A DNA stretch of 64,000 nt, taken from Ureibacillus thermophilus (lineage in GTDB: Bacteria > Bacillota > Bacilli > Bacillales_A > Planococcaceae). The notes below the pieces were generated by a model. It searched no databases and was not told where the DNA came from. It worked only from the letters and a program-made list of their open reading frames with translations. This document shows positions 47,842 through 56,209 of the stretch, one piece after another (positions within the stretch are counted from its first letter, which is position 1; the number at the start of each line of letters is the position of its first letter). The translations under genes and the position numbers were made by a program. The stretch spans positions 2,117,651 through 2,181,650 of the forward strand of contig NZ_CP036528.1 of assembly GCF_004331915.1 (NCBI RefSeq), given 5' to 3'.

Positions 47842-48394
47842 ATAATTCTTTCACCTTCTCTTCATAATAAGATAACTCTTGTTCATCCGCCCCCATTTCC
47901 CGCAGCTTGTTCAATAAATCAAGCATTAACTGATGCTTTTCAATTTTTAGGAAGTCAATATTAGTTTTATCAAAAGGCACTTGCATCACACACACGCCAG
48001 CCTTTACAAACAGTTCCAACGCATAAGGATCATTTTTATAATCGCTGGCATAGTAGACATTTTTGATGCCGGATTGAATGATGGCTTTTGTGCATTGCAA
48101 GCATGGGAAATGGGTGATGTAAATATCCGCTCCGTTTGTAGAGATGCCGTATTTGGCACATTGCAGCAATGCGTTGATTTCAGCGTGGATTGTGCGCACG
48201 CAATGGTTGTCTCGGATATAGCATCCTTCATCATTGCAATGTTCTGCACCAGAAATAGAGCCGTTATAGCCTCCTGCAATAATTCTTCTGTCCCGTACAA
48301 TCGTTGCACCGACGCTTAGTCTAGGGCAAGTGCTTCTCAATGCCAATAAGTGGCTTTGGGCCATAAAATATTGGTCCCAAGTAATTCGCTCCAT
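47825..48394 (-). CDS. comEB: dCMP deaminase ComEB
   Basis: A 189-residue zinc deaminase converting dCMP to dUMP. Zinc motif HAEINALLQCAKYG with catalytic glutamate, and PCLQCTKAII. Retained in the comE operon although not needed for DNA transport. GGAGGTAATC precedes ATG. Overlaps comEC by 17 bases, so translation is coupled. Confidence 0.96.
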   Translation of the reverse strand: MERITWDQYFMAQSHLLALRSTCPRLSVGATIVRDRRIIAGGYNGSISGAEHCNDEGCYIRDNHCVRTIHAEINALLQCAKYGISTNGADIYITHFPCLQCTKAIIQSGIKNVYYASDYKNDPYALELFVKAGVCVMQVPFDKTNIDFLKIEKHQLMLDLLNKLREMGADEQELSYYEEKVKELFDSAK

Positions 48395-48429
48395 ATGATT
48401 ACCTCCAATAGTTGTATTCTGTATTTCTA

Positions 48430-49065
48430 TTATATCGTAATTAGGTCTTTCAATTTTTCGAATGTTTTTTCACCAATGCCGGAGACATTTTTAATTTCAT
48501 CAATTTGTTTAAATTTTCCATGCTCCTCGCGATATTGGATGATCGCTTTTGCTTTGGATGGTCCTATCCCAGGCAATGTCATCAATTGGGATTCATCCGC
48601 CGTATTAATGTTCACTAGCGGCTCATTTTTAGTGGTAGCGGCACTTTTCACAAAACTATGTCCAATGGATGGCTCTTCTCTTTCAAAAGATTCACCTTTT
48701 TTCGGGATGTAAATGACCATTTCATCCTGCAATTTTTGCGCATGATTAATATATTGTGAATCGGCCTCTTCCAAATAGCCGCCTGCCAATTGAATGGCGT
48801 CGATAATTCGATCTTCTGTTGTTAATTCATAGACTCCGGGAAATTTTACAGCCCCTTTAACATCCACTACAACTTTGGTGGAAGCGGGCTCTTCTAATTG
48901 AAAGGTTTCCATTTCGTCGAAAGTTTGGGTTTGGGGAATGGTTGAAATGAGTTCAGTTTCTTCTGAACCGTCTTGCTGAAGAAAATAAATGATTGCGATG
49001 ATGCAAAGGATTCCGGGTGCTATGATCATTTTTCCATACGTTTTAAACAATTGATGGAAAATCAT
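48430..49065 (-). CDS. comEA: Competence DNA receptor ComEA
   Basis: A 211-residue membrane-anchored DNA-binding protein. One N-terminal helix (about 12-30), an acidic/polar linker, an SLBB domain (about 65-120, TKVVVDVKGAVKFPGVYEL), and a C-terminal tandem helix-hairpin-helix (about 145-211, VNINTADESQLMTLPGIGPSKAKAII...IKNVSGIGEKTFEKL) that binds DNA. ATG at 49063-49065 follows AAGGGGTGC. First gene of comEA-EB-EC; comER, its usual divergent neighbour, is not here. Confidence 0.96.
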   Translation of the reverse strand: MIFHQLFKTYGKMIIAPGILCIIAIIYFLQQDGSEETELISTIPQTQTFDEMETFQLEEPASTKVVVDVKGAVKFPGVYELTTEDRIIDAIQLAGGYLEEADSQYINHAQKLQDEMVIYIPKKGESFEREEPSIGHSFVKSAATTKNEPLVNINTADESQLMTLPGIGPSKAKAIIQYREEHGKFKQIDEIKNVSGIGEKTFEKLKDLITI

Positions 49066-49087
49066 ACAGCACCCCTTCCAAAATGAT

Positions 49088-49135
49088 AGAAGGTAAATCA
49101 TATGGAACTACTTTTATCATACTGATTTACCTTCT
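49088..49135 (-). terminator. Terminator after the methyltransferase gene
   Basis: AGAAGGTAAATCA (49088-49100) / TGATTTACCTTCT (49123-49135), 13 bp, with modest T-richness after it on the minus strand. Confidence 0.65.
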
Positions 49136-49146
49136 ACTTGAAAAGA

Positions 49147-49887
49147 CTATTTTACTGCCCGAATAAAAATTCGCTCACTTTCCTTATTTGGCAATTGGTT
49201 TTCCCAATCGGCGGTCACCACTACTTGAGAAAATCCGGCTTCTTTCAGCCAAGCTTCGTAGGTTTCAATAGGAAATGTTCTTTGAAAATGTTGTTCATCA
49301 AAACGTTCATATAAGCCCGTGGACTCATCTAACACGAAAAAGATAATGTCATGGATAATGGAATGTTCCACATCTCCTTTTTCGGTTGTCCAGAGATATA
49401 CAATTTCCCCATCGTCATACATAAAAGGACTTTGCAAAAAAATATGATTCATTTTATGAAGGGAATGAACGTCAAAAAACAGCTGTCCGCCTTTGCGCAA
49501 CGAAGAATAAATTCGATTGAACGTTTCTTTTACTTGATGTTCTTCTCCCAAGTAATTGATCGAATCGATAGGGATTACAACGGCATCTACATCAGAAAAT
49601 CCTTCCAATTCATCCATGGACATTTGGTAGAAAGGAATCGACAAGCCCGCTTCCTGGGCCCGCAGCTCCGCAATGGCAAGCATCGATTCCGATAAATCAA
49701 TGCCGCTTACTTTGTAGCCCGCTTGGCGGAATAGTATGGACAATGTTCCTGTTCCGCATCCCACATCCAACAAGATGGGATATTCAGAACTGGGCGCATA
49801 GGAAGCGACCCAATCAACATATTTTTCATATGGAACATCTTCCATGAGCGCATCATATACTTCAGCGAAACGTTCGTAACTATTCAC
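49147..49887 (-). CDS. SAM-dependent methyltransferase YqeM
   Basis: A 246-residue class I methyltransferase: LLDVGCGTGTLSILF (motif I, near residue 40) and AVVIPIDSINYL (motif IV). Substrate unknown. I place the start at GTG 49885-49887 (MNSYERFAEVYD), seven bases after GGAGG and overlapping the rsfS stop; the longer frame covers the rsfS end. Length equals B. subtilis YqeM (247). Last gene of the aroE...rsfS series, ahead of comEA. Confidence 0.9.
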   Translation of the reverse strand: MNSYERFAEVYDALMEDVPYEKYVDWVASYAPSSEYPILLDVGCGTGTLSILFRQAGYKVSGIDLSESMLAIAELRAQEAGLSIPFYQMSMDELEGFSDVDAVVIPIDSINYLGEEHQVKETFNRIYSSLRKGGQLFFDVHSLHKMNHIFLQSPFMYDDGEIVYLWTTEKGDVEHSIIHDIIFFVLDESTGLYERFDEQHFQRTFPIETYEAWLKEAGFSQVVVTADWENQLPNKESERIFIRAVK

Positions 49888-50227
49888 TGGCAACCTCCAC
49901 TTCGATTTGCGGCGCATCTCCCCATAATCGTTCAAGATTATAGAATTGGCGTTCGTCTTTATTGAAAATATGCACTACCACATCTTCCAAATCGATTAAT
50001 ACCCAGCGAGCAGCGTCATAGCCTTCCATTCTTTTTACCGTAAAGCCATTTTCTTCAGCCTTTTCTTTCACTTCTCTTGCTATGGCCTGAATTTGGCGGT
50101 CTGAATTTCCGTGGCAAATAATGAAATAATCCGCCAATAGCGAAATATTTTGCATATTTAATACGACGATATCTTCTGCATGTTTGTCATCTAATGCTTT
50201 ATAAACTAATTGTAAAAGATCTGCCAT
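49880..50227 (-). CDS. rsfS: Ribosomal silencing factor RsfS
   Basis: The 115-residue DUF143 protein binds L14 and blocks subunit joining in starvation. The nucleotidyltransferase-like fold shows DIVVLNMQNISLLADYFIICHG and VVHIFNKDERQFYNLERLWGDAP. ATG at 50225-50227 has AGGAGAGGAA upstream; the longer frame is not supported. The gene order nadD-yqeK-rsfS is a widespread cluster. Confidence 0.95.
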   Translation of the reverse strand: MADLLQLVYKALDDKHAEDIVVLNMQNISLLADYFIICHGNSDRQIQAIAREVKEKAEENGFTVKRMEGYDAARWVLIDLEDVVVHIFNKDERQFYNLERLWGDAPQIEVEVASE

Positions 50228-50289
50228 TGAATCAAAATTCCTCTCCTTTTGCTTTAATACTATTTTGCGAAACAATCAAAAAGGTAAAA

Positions 50290-50847
50290 CTATTCTTTAT
50301 AATAATCGTTGTAGCACTCAATGGAATCAGGGAAAATAGGCTGTTTTGATTCCACCAAAAAGGCAAGGGTATGGCGAATGCTTGCACGCATTGCCTCATC
50401 CAAATCTTCCTGCGCTTTTTTTCTCAACTTCTCAACCCCGTCAAATTTGCGGTTCGGTTCAATCATATCCGCTATATAAATAATTTTCTCCAATTTGGAC
50501 ATATTAGCCCGGCCTGTTGTATGGAAACGAATGGCATTTAATATTTCTTCATCATGAATTTGAAATTCATTTTCCGCAATCCATGCTCCGACAGGTCCGT
50601 GTAAAATTTCTGGCCCCCAGTCCAATAATCTTAAATCAAGTCCGTGTTCTTTTACAATGGTTTTCATCCACTCTTCATCGGCATATTTAGCCACATCATG
50701 CAAGATTGCGGCAATTTCCGCTTTTTTTGCATCCGCTCCATATTTTTCAGCTAACTGGATGGCCGTCTCCATTACTCCTATAGTATGAATAAATCGTTTT
50801 TCTGGCATCCGGGATTTGATTTTCTCTAAATATTCATTTCGCTCCAT
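50290..50847 (-). CDS. yqeK: HD-domain protein YqeK (Ap4A hydrolase family)
   Basis: A 185-residue HD phosphohydrolase. The motif pattern is complete: H20 region RFIHTIGVMETA, the AAILHDVAKYA HD pair near residue 50, and ILHGPVGAWIAENEF plus YIADMIEPNRKF. Family members hydrolyse diadenosine tetraphosphate to ADP. It overlaps nadD by 14 bases. Confidence 0.94.
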   Translation of the reverse strand: MERNEYLEKIKSRMPEKRFIHTIGVMETAIQLAEKYGADAKKAEIAAILHDVAKYADEEWMKTIVKEHGLDLRLLDWGPEILHGPVGAWIAENEFQIHDEEILNAIRFHTTGRANMSKLEKIIYIADMIEPNRKFDGVEKLRKKAQEDLDEAMRASIRHTLAFLVESKQPIFPDSIECYNDYYKE

Positions 50848-51406
50848 AAAGACCTTCCTTTCGTATGTATGCTTCCACTTCTGGCGGCAAAAGATATCTT
50901 AATGTTCCGCCTGTTTTGAACCGTTTGCGGATTAACGTGGAAGATAAAGCGAATTCAGGAGCTTCTACCATGATAATGTTAAATGGCGACTTGGACTTCG
51001 TTCCCGGCCTCTTAATGCCGACAAACTGGACAAGTTTAACCAGTTCATCGATGTTGTGCCATGTGTGGAGGGTATCAATCATATCCCCTCCGATAATGAA
51101 ATAAAATTCCACATCCGGCTCCCGTTCTTTTAAAGCCACCATCGTCTCATAAGTATAAGAAATTCCGCCTCGTTCAAGCTCAATGGTTTCAATGGTAAAT
51201 TCTTTATATGGTTTGACTAGAAGCTCCAGCATGCGCAGCCGATTTGCATCCGTCGATTCGTCTTCCTTTTTTTTGTGGGGAGCAATGGCATTAGGCATAA
51301 AGCGGACTTCATCCAGCTTTAAAGCATGATACGCTTCATTTGCCATTATTAAATGTCCCATATGGGGAGGATTGAAAGTCCCTCCTAATATGCCGACTTT
51401 TTTCAT
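50834..51406 (-). CDS. nadD: Nicotinate-nucleotide adenylyltransferase
   Basis: A 190-residue NAD-biosynthesis enzyme making deamido-NAD from nicotinate mononucleotide. Nucleotidyltransferase motifs GGTFNPPHMGH (near residue 7) and the C-terminal SSTLIRKRF. ATG at 51404-51406 gives MKKVGILGG; the longer frame upstream overlaps yhbY and is not family-like. Flanked by yhbY and yqeK. Confidence 0.96.
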   Translation of the reverse strand: MKKVGILGGTFNPPHMGHLIMANEAYHALKLDEVRFMPNAIAPHKKKEDESTDANRLRMLELLVKPYKEFTIETIELERGGISYTYETMVALKEREPDVEFYFIIGGDMIDTLHTWHNIDELVKLVQFVGIKRPGTKSKSPFNIIMVEAPEFALSSTLIRKRFKTGGTLRYLLPPEVEAYIRKEGLYGAK

Positions 51407-51428
51407 GAACGAACACCCAACTTTAAAC

Positions 51429-51722
51429 TTATTTAGGTAATTGAATTCTTTTATGCTTCTTCGATTCTTTATATAAAACAACCGTCAGCCCGATTAACTG
51501 TACAAGCTCTGAATTTGTTCCTTCCGCCAAGGCTTGAGCCACTTCATGCTTGTCCATTTCACAGTTGTCTAATATGCGTACTTTTATAAGTTCTCTCGCC
51601 TCAAGGGCATCCTCTATTTGGCGAAGCATCTGTTCGTTTACCCCGCCCTTTCCAACTTGAAAGATTGGGGTTAAATGATGGGCCTCTGCCCTTAAAAATC
51701 TTTTTTGTTTTCCTGTGAGCAT
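51429..51722 (-). CDS. yhbY: CRM-domain RNA-binding protein YhbY (YqeI)
   Basis: A 97-residue CRM/YhbY protein associated with pre-50S particles. LTGKQKRFLRAEAHHLTPIFQVGKGGV contains the GxxG-type loop (GKGG) and LIKVRILDNCEMDKHEVAQALA completes the fold. RBS AGGAGGAAC precedes ATG. Located 22 bases ahead of nadD and just downstream of aroE, as in B. subtilis. Confidence 0.95.
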   Translation of the reverse strand: MLTGKQKRFLRAEAHHLTPIFQVGKGGVNEQMLRQIEDALEARELIKVRILDNCEMDKHEVAQALAEGTNSELVQLIGLTVVLYKESKKHKRIQLPK

Positions 51723-51739
51723 AAGTTCCTCCTAGTTGT

Positions 51740-52561
51740 CTATTTTAATTGTTCGATTAATTTTTGCATCATGTTTTCCGTATTTGGATATTGCCCAAGC
51801 CAGTATTGAAAAGCAATCGCTCCTTGATGAACAAACATGCCCAAGCCTGTGACAATTTTCGCTCCTCGTTTTTCCGCTTCTATTAGGAAAGGAGTCATTA
51901 AAGGATTATACACAATATCCGCAACAATTGTCTCTTTCTGCAATTTCTCCAAAGATAGAGGAAGTTTGCTTTCTCCTGTTGAAAGTCCTAAGGAAGTGGC
52001 TTGAATAATAATGCCATATTCGTCTAACCGCTGTTTTGCTTCATCAAGAGAAAGGCTGGCTCCACCGCCGAGTTCTTCTATGATTGCTTGAGCTTTTATA
52101 ACAGTGCGGTTGGCGATATCCACTTCCTGATAGCCGTATTCCTTCAAAGCAAAGGCAATCCCGCGGCTCGCTCCTCCAGCACCAATGAGAAGCACTTTTT
52201 TCTCACGATGCTTTCCTACTGCTTCTTCTAAAGAATGAACAAACCCGGCGCCATCCGTATTATAGCCTTTCAATGTGCCATCTGCTTGCCGTACAACGGT
52301 ATTCACTGCCCCCATTTTTTCTGCCATTGAATCCAGATCATCTAAAAAAGGAATGATGGCTTCCTTATGGGGAACAGTCACATTAAAGCCGCTTGCCCCC
52401 AATAATTTTAATGCGGACACAGCTTCCTCTAAATTTTCGCTTTTTACATGAATTGGAATATATGCTGCATCAATTTCCATTTCTTCAAACCATGCATTAT
52501 GCATAAAAGGCGATTTTGAATGGGCGATTGGATCGCCAATGACAGCAAACCATTTCTTCAT
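51740..52561 (-). CDS. aroE: Shikimate dehydrogenase (NADP+)
   Basis: A 273-residue enzyme reducing 3-dehydroshikimate in aromatic amino acid synthesis. Substrate motif GDPIAHSKSP, catalytic lysine in NVTVPHKE (K65 region), and the nucleotide-binding loop LLIGAGGASRGIAFAL. AGGGGTGGG precedes ATG. Sits between yqeH and yhbY. The NRTxxKA motif (ANRTVIKA) after the loop favours NADP use. Confidence 0.97.
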   Translation of the reverse strand: MKKWFAVIGDPIAHSKSPFMHNAWFEEMEIDAAYIPIHVKSENLEEAVSALKLLGASGFNVTVPHKEAIIPFLDDLDSMAEKMGAVNTVVRQADGTLKGYNTDGAGFVHSLEEAVGKHREKKVLLIGAGGASRGIAFALKEYGYQEVDIANRTVIKAQAIIEELGGGASLSLDEAKQRLDEYGIIIQATSLGLSTGESKLPLSLEKLQKETIVADIVYNPLMTPFLIEAEKRGAKIVTGLGMFVHQGAIAFQYWLGQYPNTENMMQKLIEQLK

Positions 52562-52581
52562 TTTCCCACCCCTCTTCTCTT

Positions 52582-53688
52582 TTAAATTAACGAAGGACGA
52601 ACAAACACTTCTACCCCTTTAGGCGCATAGCAAGCAACAACGGCATTCGGCTGCTGCACCGTAATCCATCCAAGTCCGGAAATGACAATATCCGTTTTTC
52701 CTTCCTTAATGGAAAATTCATGGCGAACAAACTCCGGCAAAAACTCCAAAAATTCTTTGGATGGTGGAGACAATAGCTCTCCTTTGTGTTCTTCATACAA
52801 TGAATCCGCTTTTTCCAGCTTTGTGCGGTGGATTGGCAAGTCATTTGATACATAAATCGTATACGAATTGCGGTTTCCTTTCACATAATCAAATCGGGCA
52901 AGCCCGCCAATAAATAACGTTTGCTTGTCATTTAATTGATACACTTTTGGCTTAATTTCCTTTTTCGGCGTGATGTACTTCAATTCGCTCTCATGAATAT
53001 GGTGGGCCATTTGGTGATGGTTGATAATCCCAGGAGTATCATAAATGGCTCTTCCATCATCCAATGGAATTTCAATCATATCCAGCGTTGTGCCAGGGAA
53101 GTGGGAAGTGGTAATCAAATTCCCTTCACCTGTCACCCGTTTGATAATTTGATTGATGAAGGTAGATTTTCCGACATTTGTACATCCTACTACAAAAACG
53201 TCTTTTCCATCGCGGTACTTCTCAATGGTTTCAATAACTTCATTCATTCCATAGCCTTTATGGGCGCTCACCAGCTTCACATCGATTGGGAATAAGCCAT
53301 AATCCCTGCAAGCCCGCTTCAACCATCGGATCACTTTTTCCCGTTTCACCGATTTCGGCAATAAATCCGATTTATTCGCAACGAGCAATACCGGATTTTT
53401 TCCAACAAAACGATGGATGCCTGGAATAAAGCTTCCATTAAAATCAAAAATGTCGACGATTTTCACAATGAGTCCATCATGTTCGCTTATGCCGTTTAAA
53501 ATTCTCAAAAAATCATCATCCGTTAAGCGAACCGGCTGAATTTCATTATAATGCTTCAAACGGAAGCATCTTTGGCAAATAACTTGTTCTTTTTCTAATG
53601 ATTTTGGCGGTGCATAGCCGGGCATGTCCGGATTTTCCGTCTGGATTTTAACACCGCAGCCAATGCAAGTTGGCATTTCAGTCATCAT
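52582..53688 (-). CDS. yqeH: Ribosome biogenesis GTPase YqeH
   Basis: A circularly permuted GTPase of about 368 residues needed for 30S assembly. An N-terminal zinc finger (CIGCG...CQRCF) precedes G4 (NKSD), then G5, G1 (GCTNVGKST), G2 and G3 (DTPG), the permuted order. Two ATGs (53688 and 53685) follow GGAGGAAAG; the second has better spacing. Either overlaps the yqeG stop codon, indicating coupling. The C-terminal domain binds RNA or protein. Confidence 0.95.
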   Translation of the reverse strand: MMTEMPTCIGCGVKIQTENPDMPGYAPPKSLEKEQVICQRCFRLKHYNEIQPVRLTDDDFLRILNGISEHDGLIVKIVDIFDFNGSFIPGIHRFVGKNPVLLVANKSDLLPKSVKREKVIRWLKRACRDYGLFPIDVKLVSAHKGYGMNEVIETIEKYRDGKDVFVVGCTNVGKSTFINQIIKRVTGEGNLITTSHFPGTTLDMIEIPLDDGRAIYDTPGIINHHQMAHHIHESELKYITPKKEIKPKVYQLNDKQTLFIGGLARFDYVKGNRNSYTIYVSNDLPIHRTKLEKADSLYEEHKGELLSPPSKEFLEFLPEFVRHEFSIKEGKTDIVISGLGWITVQQPNAVVACYAPKGVEVFVRPSLI

Positions 53689-54203
53689 CTTTCCTCCCAC
53701 ATCGTTATTCCTTTTCGTTTTAAAACTTTGAATACACGCCGTTCCACAAAACGGTTAAAACGCGTAACAAAGCCGTCCGACTCTGCTACAGGCCGAACTA
53801 AAAAAGTATAGAGATTGAGCCTTTTTGCACCCAAAATATCTGTCAGCAATTGATCGCCTATCATCGCGACTTCATTTTTACTTAACTCCAATTTTTCTAG
53901 CGCCGCTTTATAAGCATATCCAAGAGGTTTTTTTGCCCGATATACATACGGAATTCCAAGCGGCTCTGCAAATCGCTTGACCCGCGCCTCACTGTTATTG
54001 GAGGCAATAACAACCCGAATACCAGCATCTTTTAACATTCGCAGCCATTCGACAATCTCATCCGTTGCATCCGCACGATTCCATTCTATTAACGTATTAT
54101 CTAAATCGGTAATTATACCGCGTATTCCCCGCTGTTTTAATTTGTCTGGCGTAATTTCAAACACAGAGATTACAAATTCATTTGGCAAAAATAACTTGTA
54201 CAA
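53685..54203 (-). CDS. yqeG: YqeG family HAD-IIIA-type phosphatase
   Basis: A 172-residue HAD subfamily IIIA protein: motif I GIITDLDNTLIEWNRAD (D-x-D-x-T), motif II VIASNNSE, and motif IV MIGDQLLTDILGAKR. Substrate is unproven, probably a phosphatidylglycerophosphate-like or other small phosphate. First gene of the yqeG-yqeH-aroE-yhbY-nadD-yqeK-rsfS-yqeM series; it overlaps yqeH by three or four bases. Confidence 0.94.
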   Translation of the reverse strand: MYKLFLPNEFVISVFEITPDKLKQRGIRGIITDLDNTLIEWNRADATDEIVEWLRMLKDAGIRVVIASNNSEARVKRFAEPLGIPYVYRAKKPLGYAYKAALEKLELSKNEVAMIGDQLLTDILGAKRLNLYTFLVRPVAESDGFVTRFNRFVERRVFKVLKRKGITMWEER

Positions 54204-54405
54204 AACCCATTTCTTCCCCTTTTACAAAATTTTATATTCCATTATAGCATAACCTTCAATTCAAAACCTATGTAGCCAACGCATCCTAAGCATGTTGCCC
54301 TCAAATAATAGTACAACATTTGAACCTTTTTCAAAACTATCAAATCTTTATATTTTATTAAAGCATCATTTCATTTGCTTTTTTCTACAAAATAATCGAT
54401 ATCAC

Positions 54406-54434
54406 GCATGTTAGCATAATATAATTCATATAAT
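54406..54434 (+). promoter_or_regulatory. Predicted sigma-E promoter of sigK
   Basis: GCATGTT (54406-54412) and CATATAAT (54427-54434) are separated by 14 bases, one mismatch each-side from the sigma-E consensus (KMATATT-N14/15-CATACAMT). In B. subtilis sigK is transcribed in the mother cell by sigma-E with SpoIIID. The position implies transcription start near 54441. Confidence 0.7.
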
Positions 54435-54462
54435 GTCGAAAAAAGCGGAAAGGATGTGCTCT

Positions 54463-55197
54463 TTGGGCGGTATATTTGCATCATTGATCCAGTTCTGGCT
54501 AGACATACCCGCCTTTCTAGGATACCTTAAAGGGCAGGCATTTCATAAACCGTTCACATCCGAAGAAGAAGCTGAGGCCATTGAACGATTTTTAGCCGGC
54601 GATGAACAAGCAAGGCTCGATTTAATCGAACGCAATATGAGGCTCGTTGCGCACGTCGTCAAAAAATTTCATCCACCCCATGAACAATTGGACGATTATA
54701 TTTCTATTGGAACCATCGGGTTAATGAAAGCGGTTAGCAGCTATACACCGGATAAAAAGACCCGCCTTGCCACATATGCAGCTAGATGTATCGAGAACGA
54801 AATCCTCATGCATTTAAGAGCGCAAAAAAAGGTGCAAAAAGACGTTTCTTTATTTGAACCAATTGGTGTCGATAAAGAAGGACAATCATTGCAAATCCGG
54901 GATATTTTACAGCTGGATGAAAAGCCGGCCATCGAAAAAATTGAACAAAAAGAAAGCTTCGATCAGCTATACTCTTATTTAAGCGCGTTGGAACCTAGAG
55001 AATTAGAGATTATCATTTACCGATATGGATTAAACAATGAAGAGCCGCTCACCCAAAAGGAAATCGCCAAAAAATTAAATATTTCAAGAAGCTATGTATC
55101 CCGCATTGAAAAAAGAGCCCTTGTGAAATTGTATCAACAGTTTAAACATCATCAAAACGAAAGAGAGAGGGAACGGGAAAAAAAAGAAAAAGATTGA
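54463..55197 (+). CDS. sigK: Sporulation sigma factor SigK (uninterrupted gene)
   Basis: A 244-residue pro-sigma-K. The first 20 or so residues (GGIFASLIQFWLDIPAFLGYLKG) are the membrane-bound pro-sequence removed by SpoIVFB. Region 2 (RNMRLVAHVVKKF...ISIGTIGLMKAVSSY...TRLATYAARCIENEILMHLRA) and region 4 (QKEIAKKLNISRSYVSRIEKRALVKL) are intact. I take TTG at 54463 because the ATG at 54433 lies inside the predicted -10 box; AAAGGATG is eight bases upstream of the TTG. No skin-type insertion. Confidence 0.93.
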   Translation: MGGIFASLIQFWLDIPAFLGYLKGQAFHKPFTSEEEAEAIERFLAGDEQARLDLIERNMRLVAHVVKKFHPPHEQLDDYISIGTIGLMKAVSSYTPDKKTRLATYAARCIENEILMHLRAQKKVQKDVSLFEPIGVDKEGQSLQIRDILQLDEKPAIEKIEQKESFDQLYSYLSALEPRELEIIIYRYGLNNEEPLTQKEIAKKLNISRSYVSRIEKRALVKLYQQFKHHQNEREREREKKEKD

Positions 55198-55228
55198 GCC
55201 GCCTCATGATACGAGCGGCTCATTTTTT
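55196..55228 (+). terminator. sigK terminator
   Basis: GAGCCGC (55196-55202) / GCGGCTC (55215-55221), then ATTTTTTTAT, overlapping the stop codon. Confidence 0.88.
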
Positions 55229-55242
55229 TATAAAAAAAGAAA

Positions 55243-55272
55243 AGCTCATTTAAATAAACATTTAAACGAGCT
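55243..55272 (-). terminator. Terminator of the 33-aa membrane peptide gene
   Basis: AGCTC-ATTTAAA / TTTAAA-CGAGCT with one mismatch, then TTTTCTTTTTTTA on the minus strand. Confidence 0.75.
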
Positions 55273-55281
55273 AATGAATAA

Positions 55282-55383
55282 TTATTTCTTAAATTTTGCT
55301 AAATCACTGCTTGCACCGAAATATGCGATCAGACCTACAAGAGCAGTAATCGTAACAGAAACTAACATTAATGTTAATTCCAT
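55282..55383 (-). CDS. Small membrane peptide, 33 aa
   Basis: MELTLMLVSVTITALVGLIAYFG is one membrane helix, followed by ASSDLAKFKK. A near-ideal AGGAGG lies seven bases upstream of ATG, and a terminator follows 10 bases after the stop, so this is very probably a real gene although below usual ORF cut-offs. No family recognised. Position between sigK and mtnN. Confidence 0.7.
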   Translation of the reverse strand: MELTLMLVSVTITALVGLIAYFGASSDLAKFKK

Positions 55384-55460
55384 AACTAAACCTCCTCTAA
55401 AATATCCCGCTACCTATATATTACTTTTTCCCAATTGACACCGTCAAGACTTTATCTAGC

Positions 55461-56153
55461 CTATAATTTTTCAATTGTTTTTAAAACAATTTCCGTTGAA
55501 TGTTTTGCCGCTAAAGGCAAGAATTCATCAAAGCTAATGTTCGACTCCTTGCCGGCAATGTCCGATAATGCGCGAATCACCACAAAAGGAGTTCCGAAAT
55601 GATGGCATACTTGCGCCACACTAGCAGCTTCCATTTCACATGCTTTCATTTGCGGGAAATGGTTTCGCACTGCTTCTACCCTCTCTGGGTCGCTCATAAA
55701 GGAATCGCCGGAACAAATGAGCCCAACGCCATATTTGTGCTCCCCGATTTCTTCCACCGCTTCAATGGCCAATTTCATGAGCTTCTCATCGGCTTTAAAA
55801 GCAGCAGGCATCCGTGGCACTTGCCCCATTTCATAGCCAAAAACTGTGCAATCTACATCGTGGTGACGCACTTCATCGGAAATGACTACTGAGCCTACTT
55901 CCAACTCTGGATCATATCCCCCAGCAGAACCTGTATTAATCACGACATCCGGTTTGTATTGATGCAAAAGAATAGTTGTCGACATCGCTGCGTTCACTTT
56001 GCCGATTCCGCTTTTTAATAGTACGACTTCTTTGCCGCTATATGTACCTGTAGTATATTCGCAGCCAGCAATCGTCGTCACCGCTTTGTTTTCCAAAGCA
56101 TCTCTTAACAATTCTACCTCTTCCTCCATCGCGCCTATGACTGCTATTTTCAT
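55461..56153 (-). CDS. mtnN: 5'-methylthioadenosine/S-adenosylhomocysteine nucleosidase
   Basis: A 230-residue enzyme splitting MTA and SAH to adenine and thioribose products in methionine recycling and AI-2 synthesis. [10 protein letters not shown] carries the catalytic Glu (E12 region), INTGSAGG binds substrate, [14 protein letters not shown] the ribose, and RALSDIAG the catalytic Asp. GGAGGAAAAAG precedes ATG. Located before yrrS in the yrr cluster order. Confidence 0.96.
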   Translation of the reverse strand: MKIAVIGAMEEEVELLRDALENKAVTTIAGCEYTTGTYSGKEVVLLKSGIGKVNAAMSTTILLHQYKPDVVINTGSAGGYDPELEVGSVVISDEVRHHDVDCTVFGYEMGQVPRMPAAFKADEKLMKLAIEAVEEIGEHKYGVGLICSGDSFMSDPERVEAVRNHFPQMKACEMEAASVAQVCHHFGTPFVVIRALSDIAGKESNISFDEFLPLAAKHSTEIVLKTIEKL

Positions 56154-56209
56154 ACTTTTTCCTCCTCTAAATAACGTCTATTACAAATTACCGAAAAAGA
56201 AGGGAAAGG

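Noticed and set aside
54433-54462. ATG at 54433 as sigK start
   Set aside because: It lies inside the predicted -10 box and has no ribosome binding site; TTG at 54463 fits length and spacing.
54463-55197. Possible skin-type prophage excision site in sigK
   Set aside because: The gene is continuous with no recombination repeats or recombinase gene nearby.
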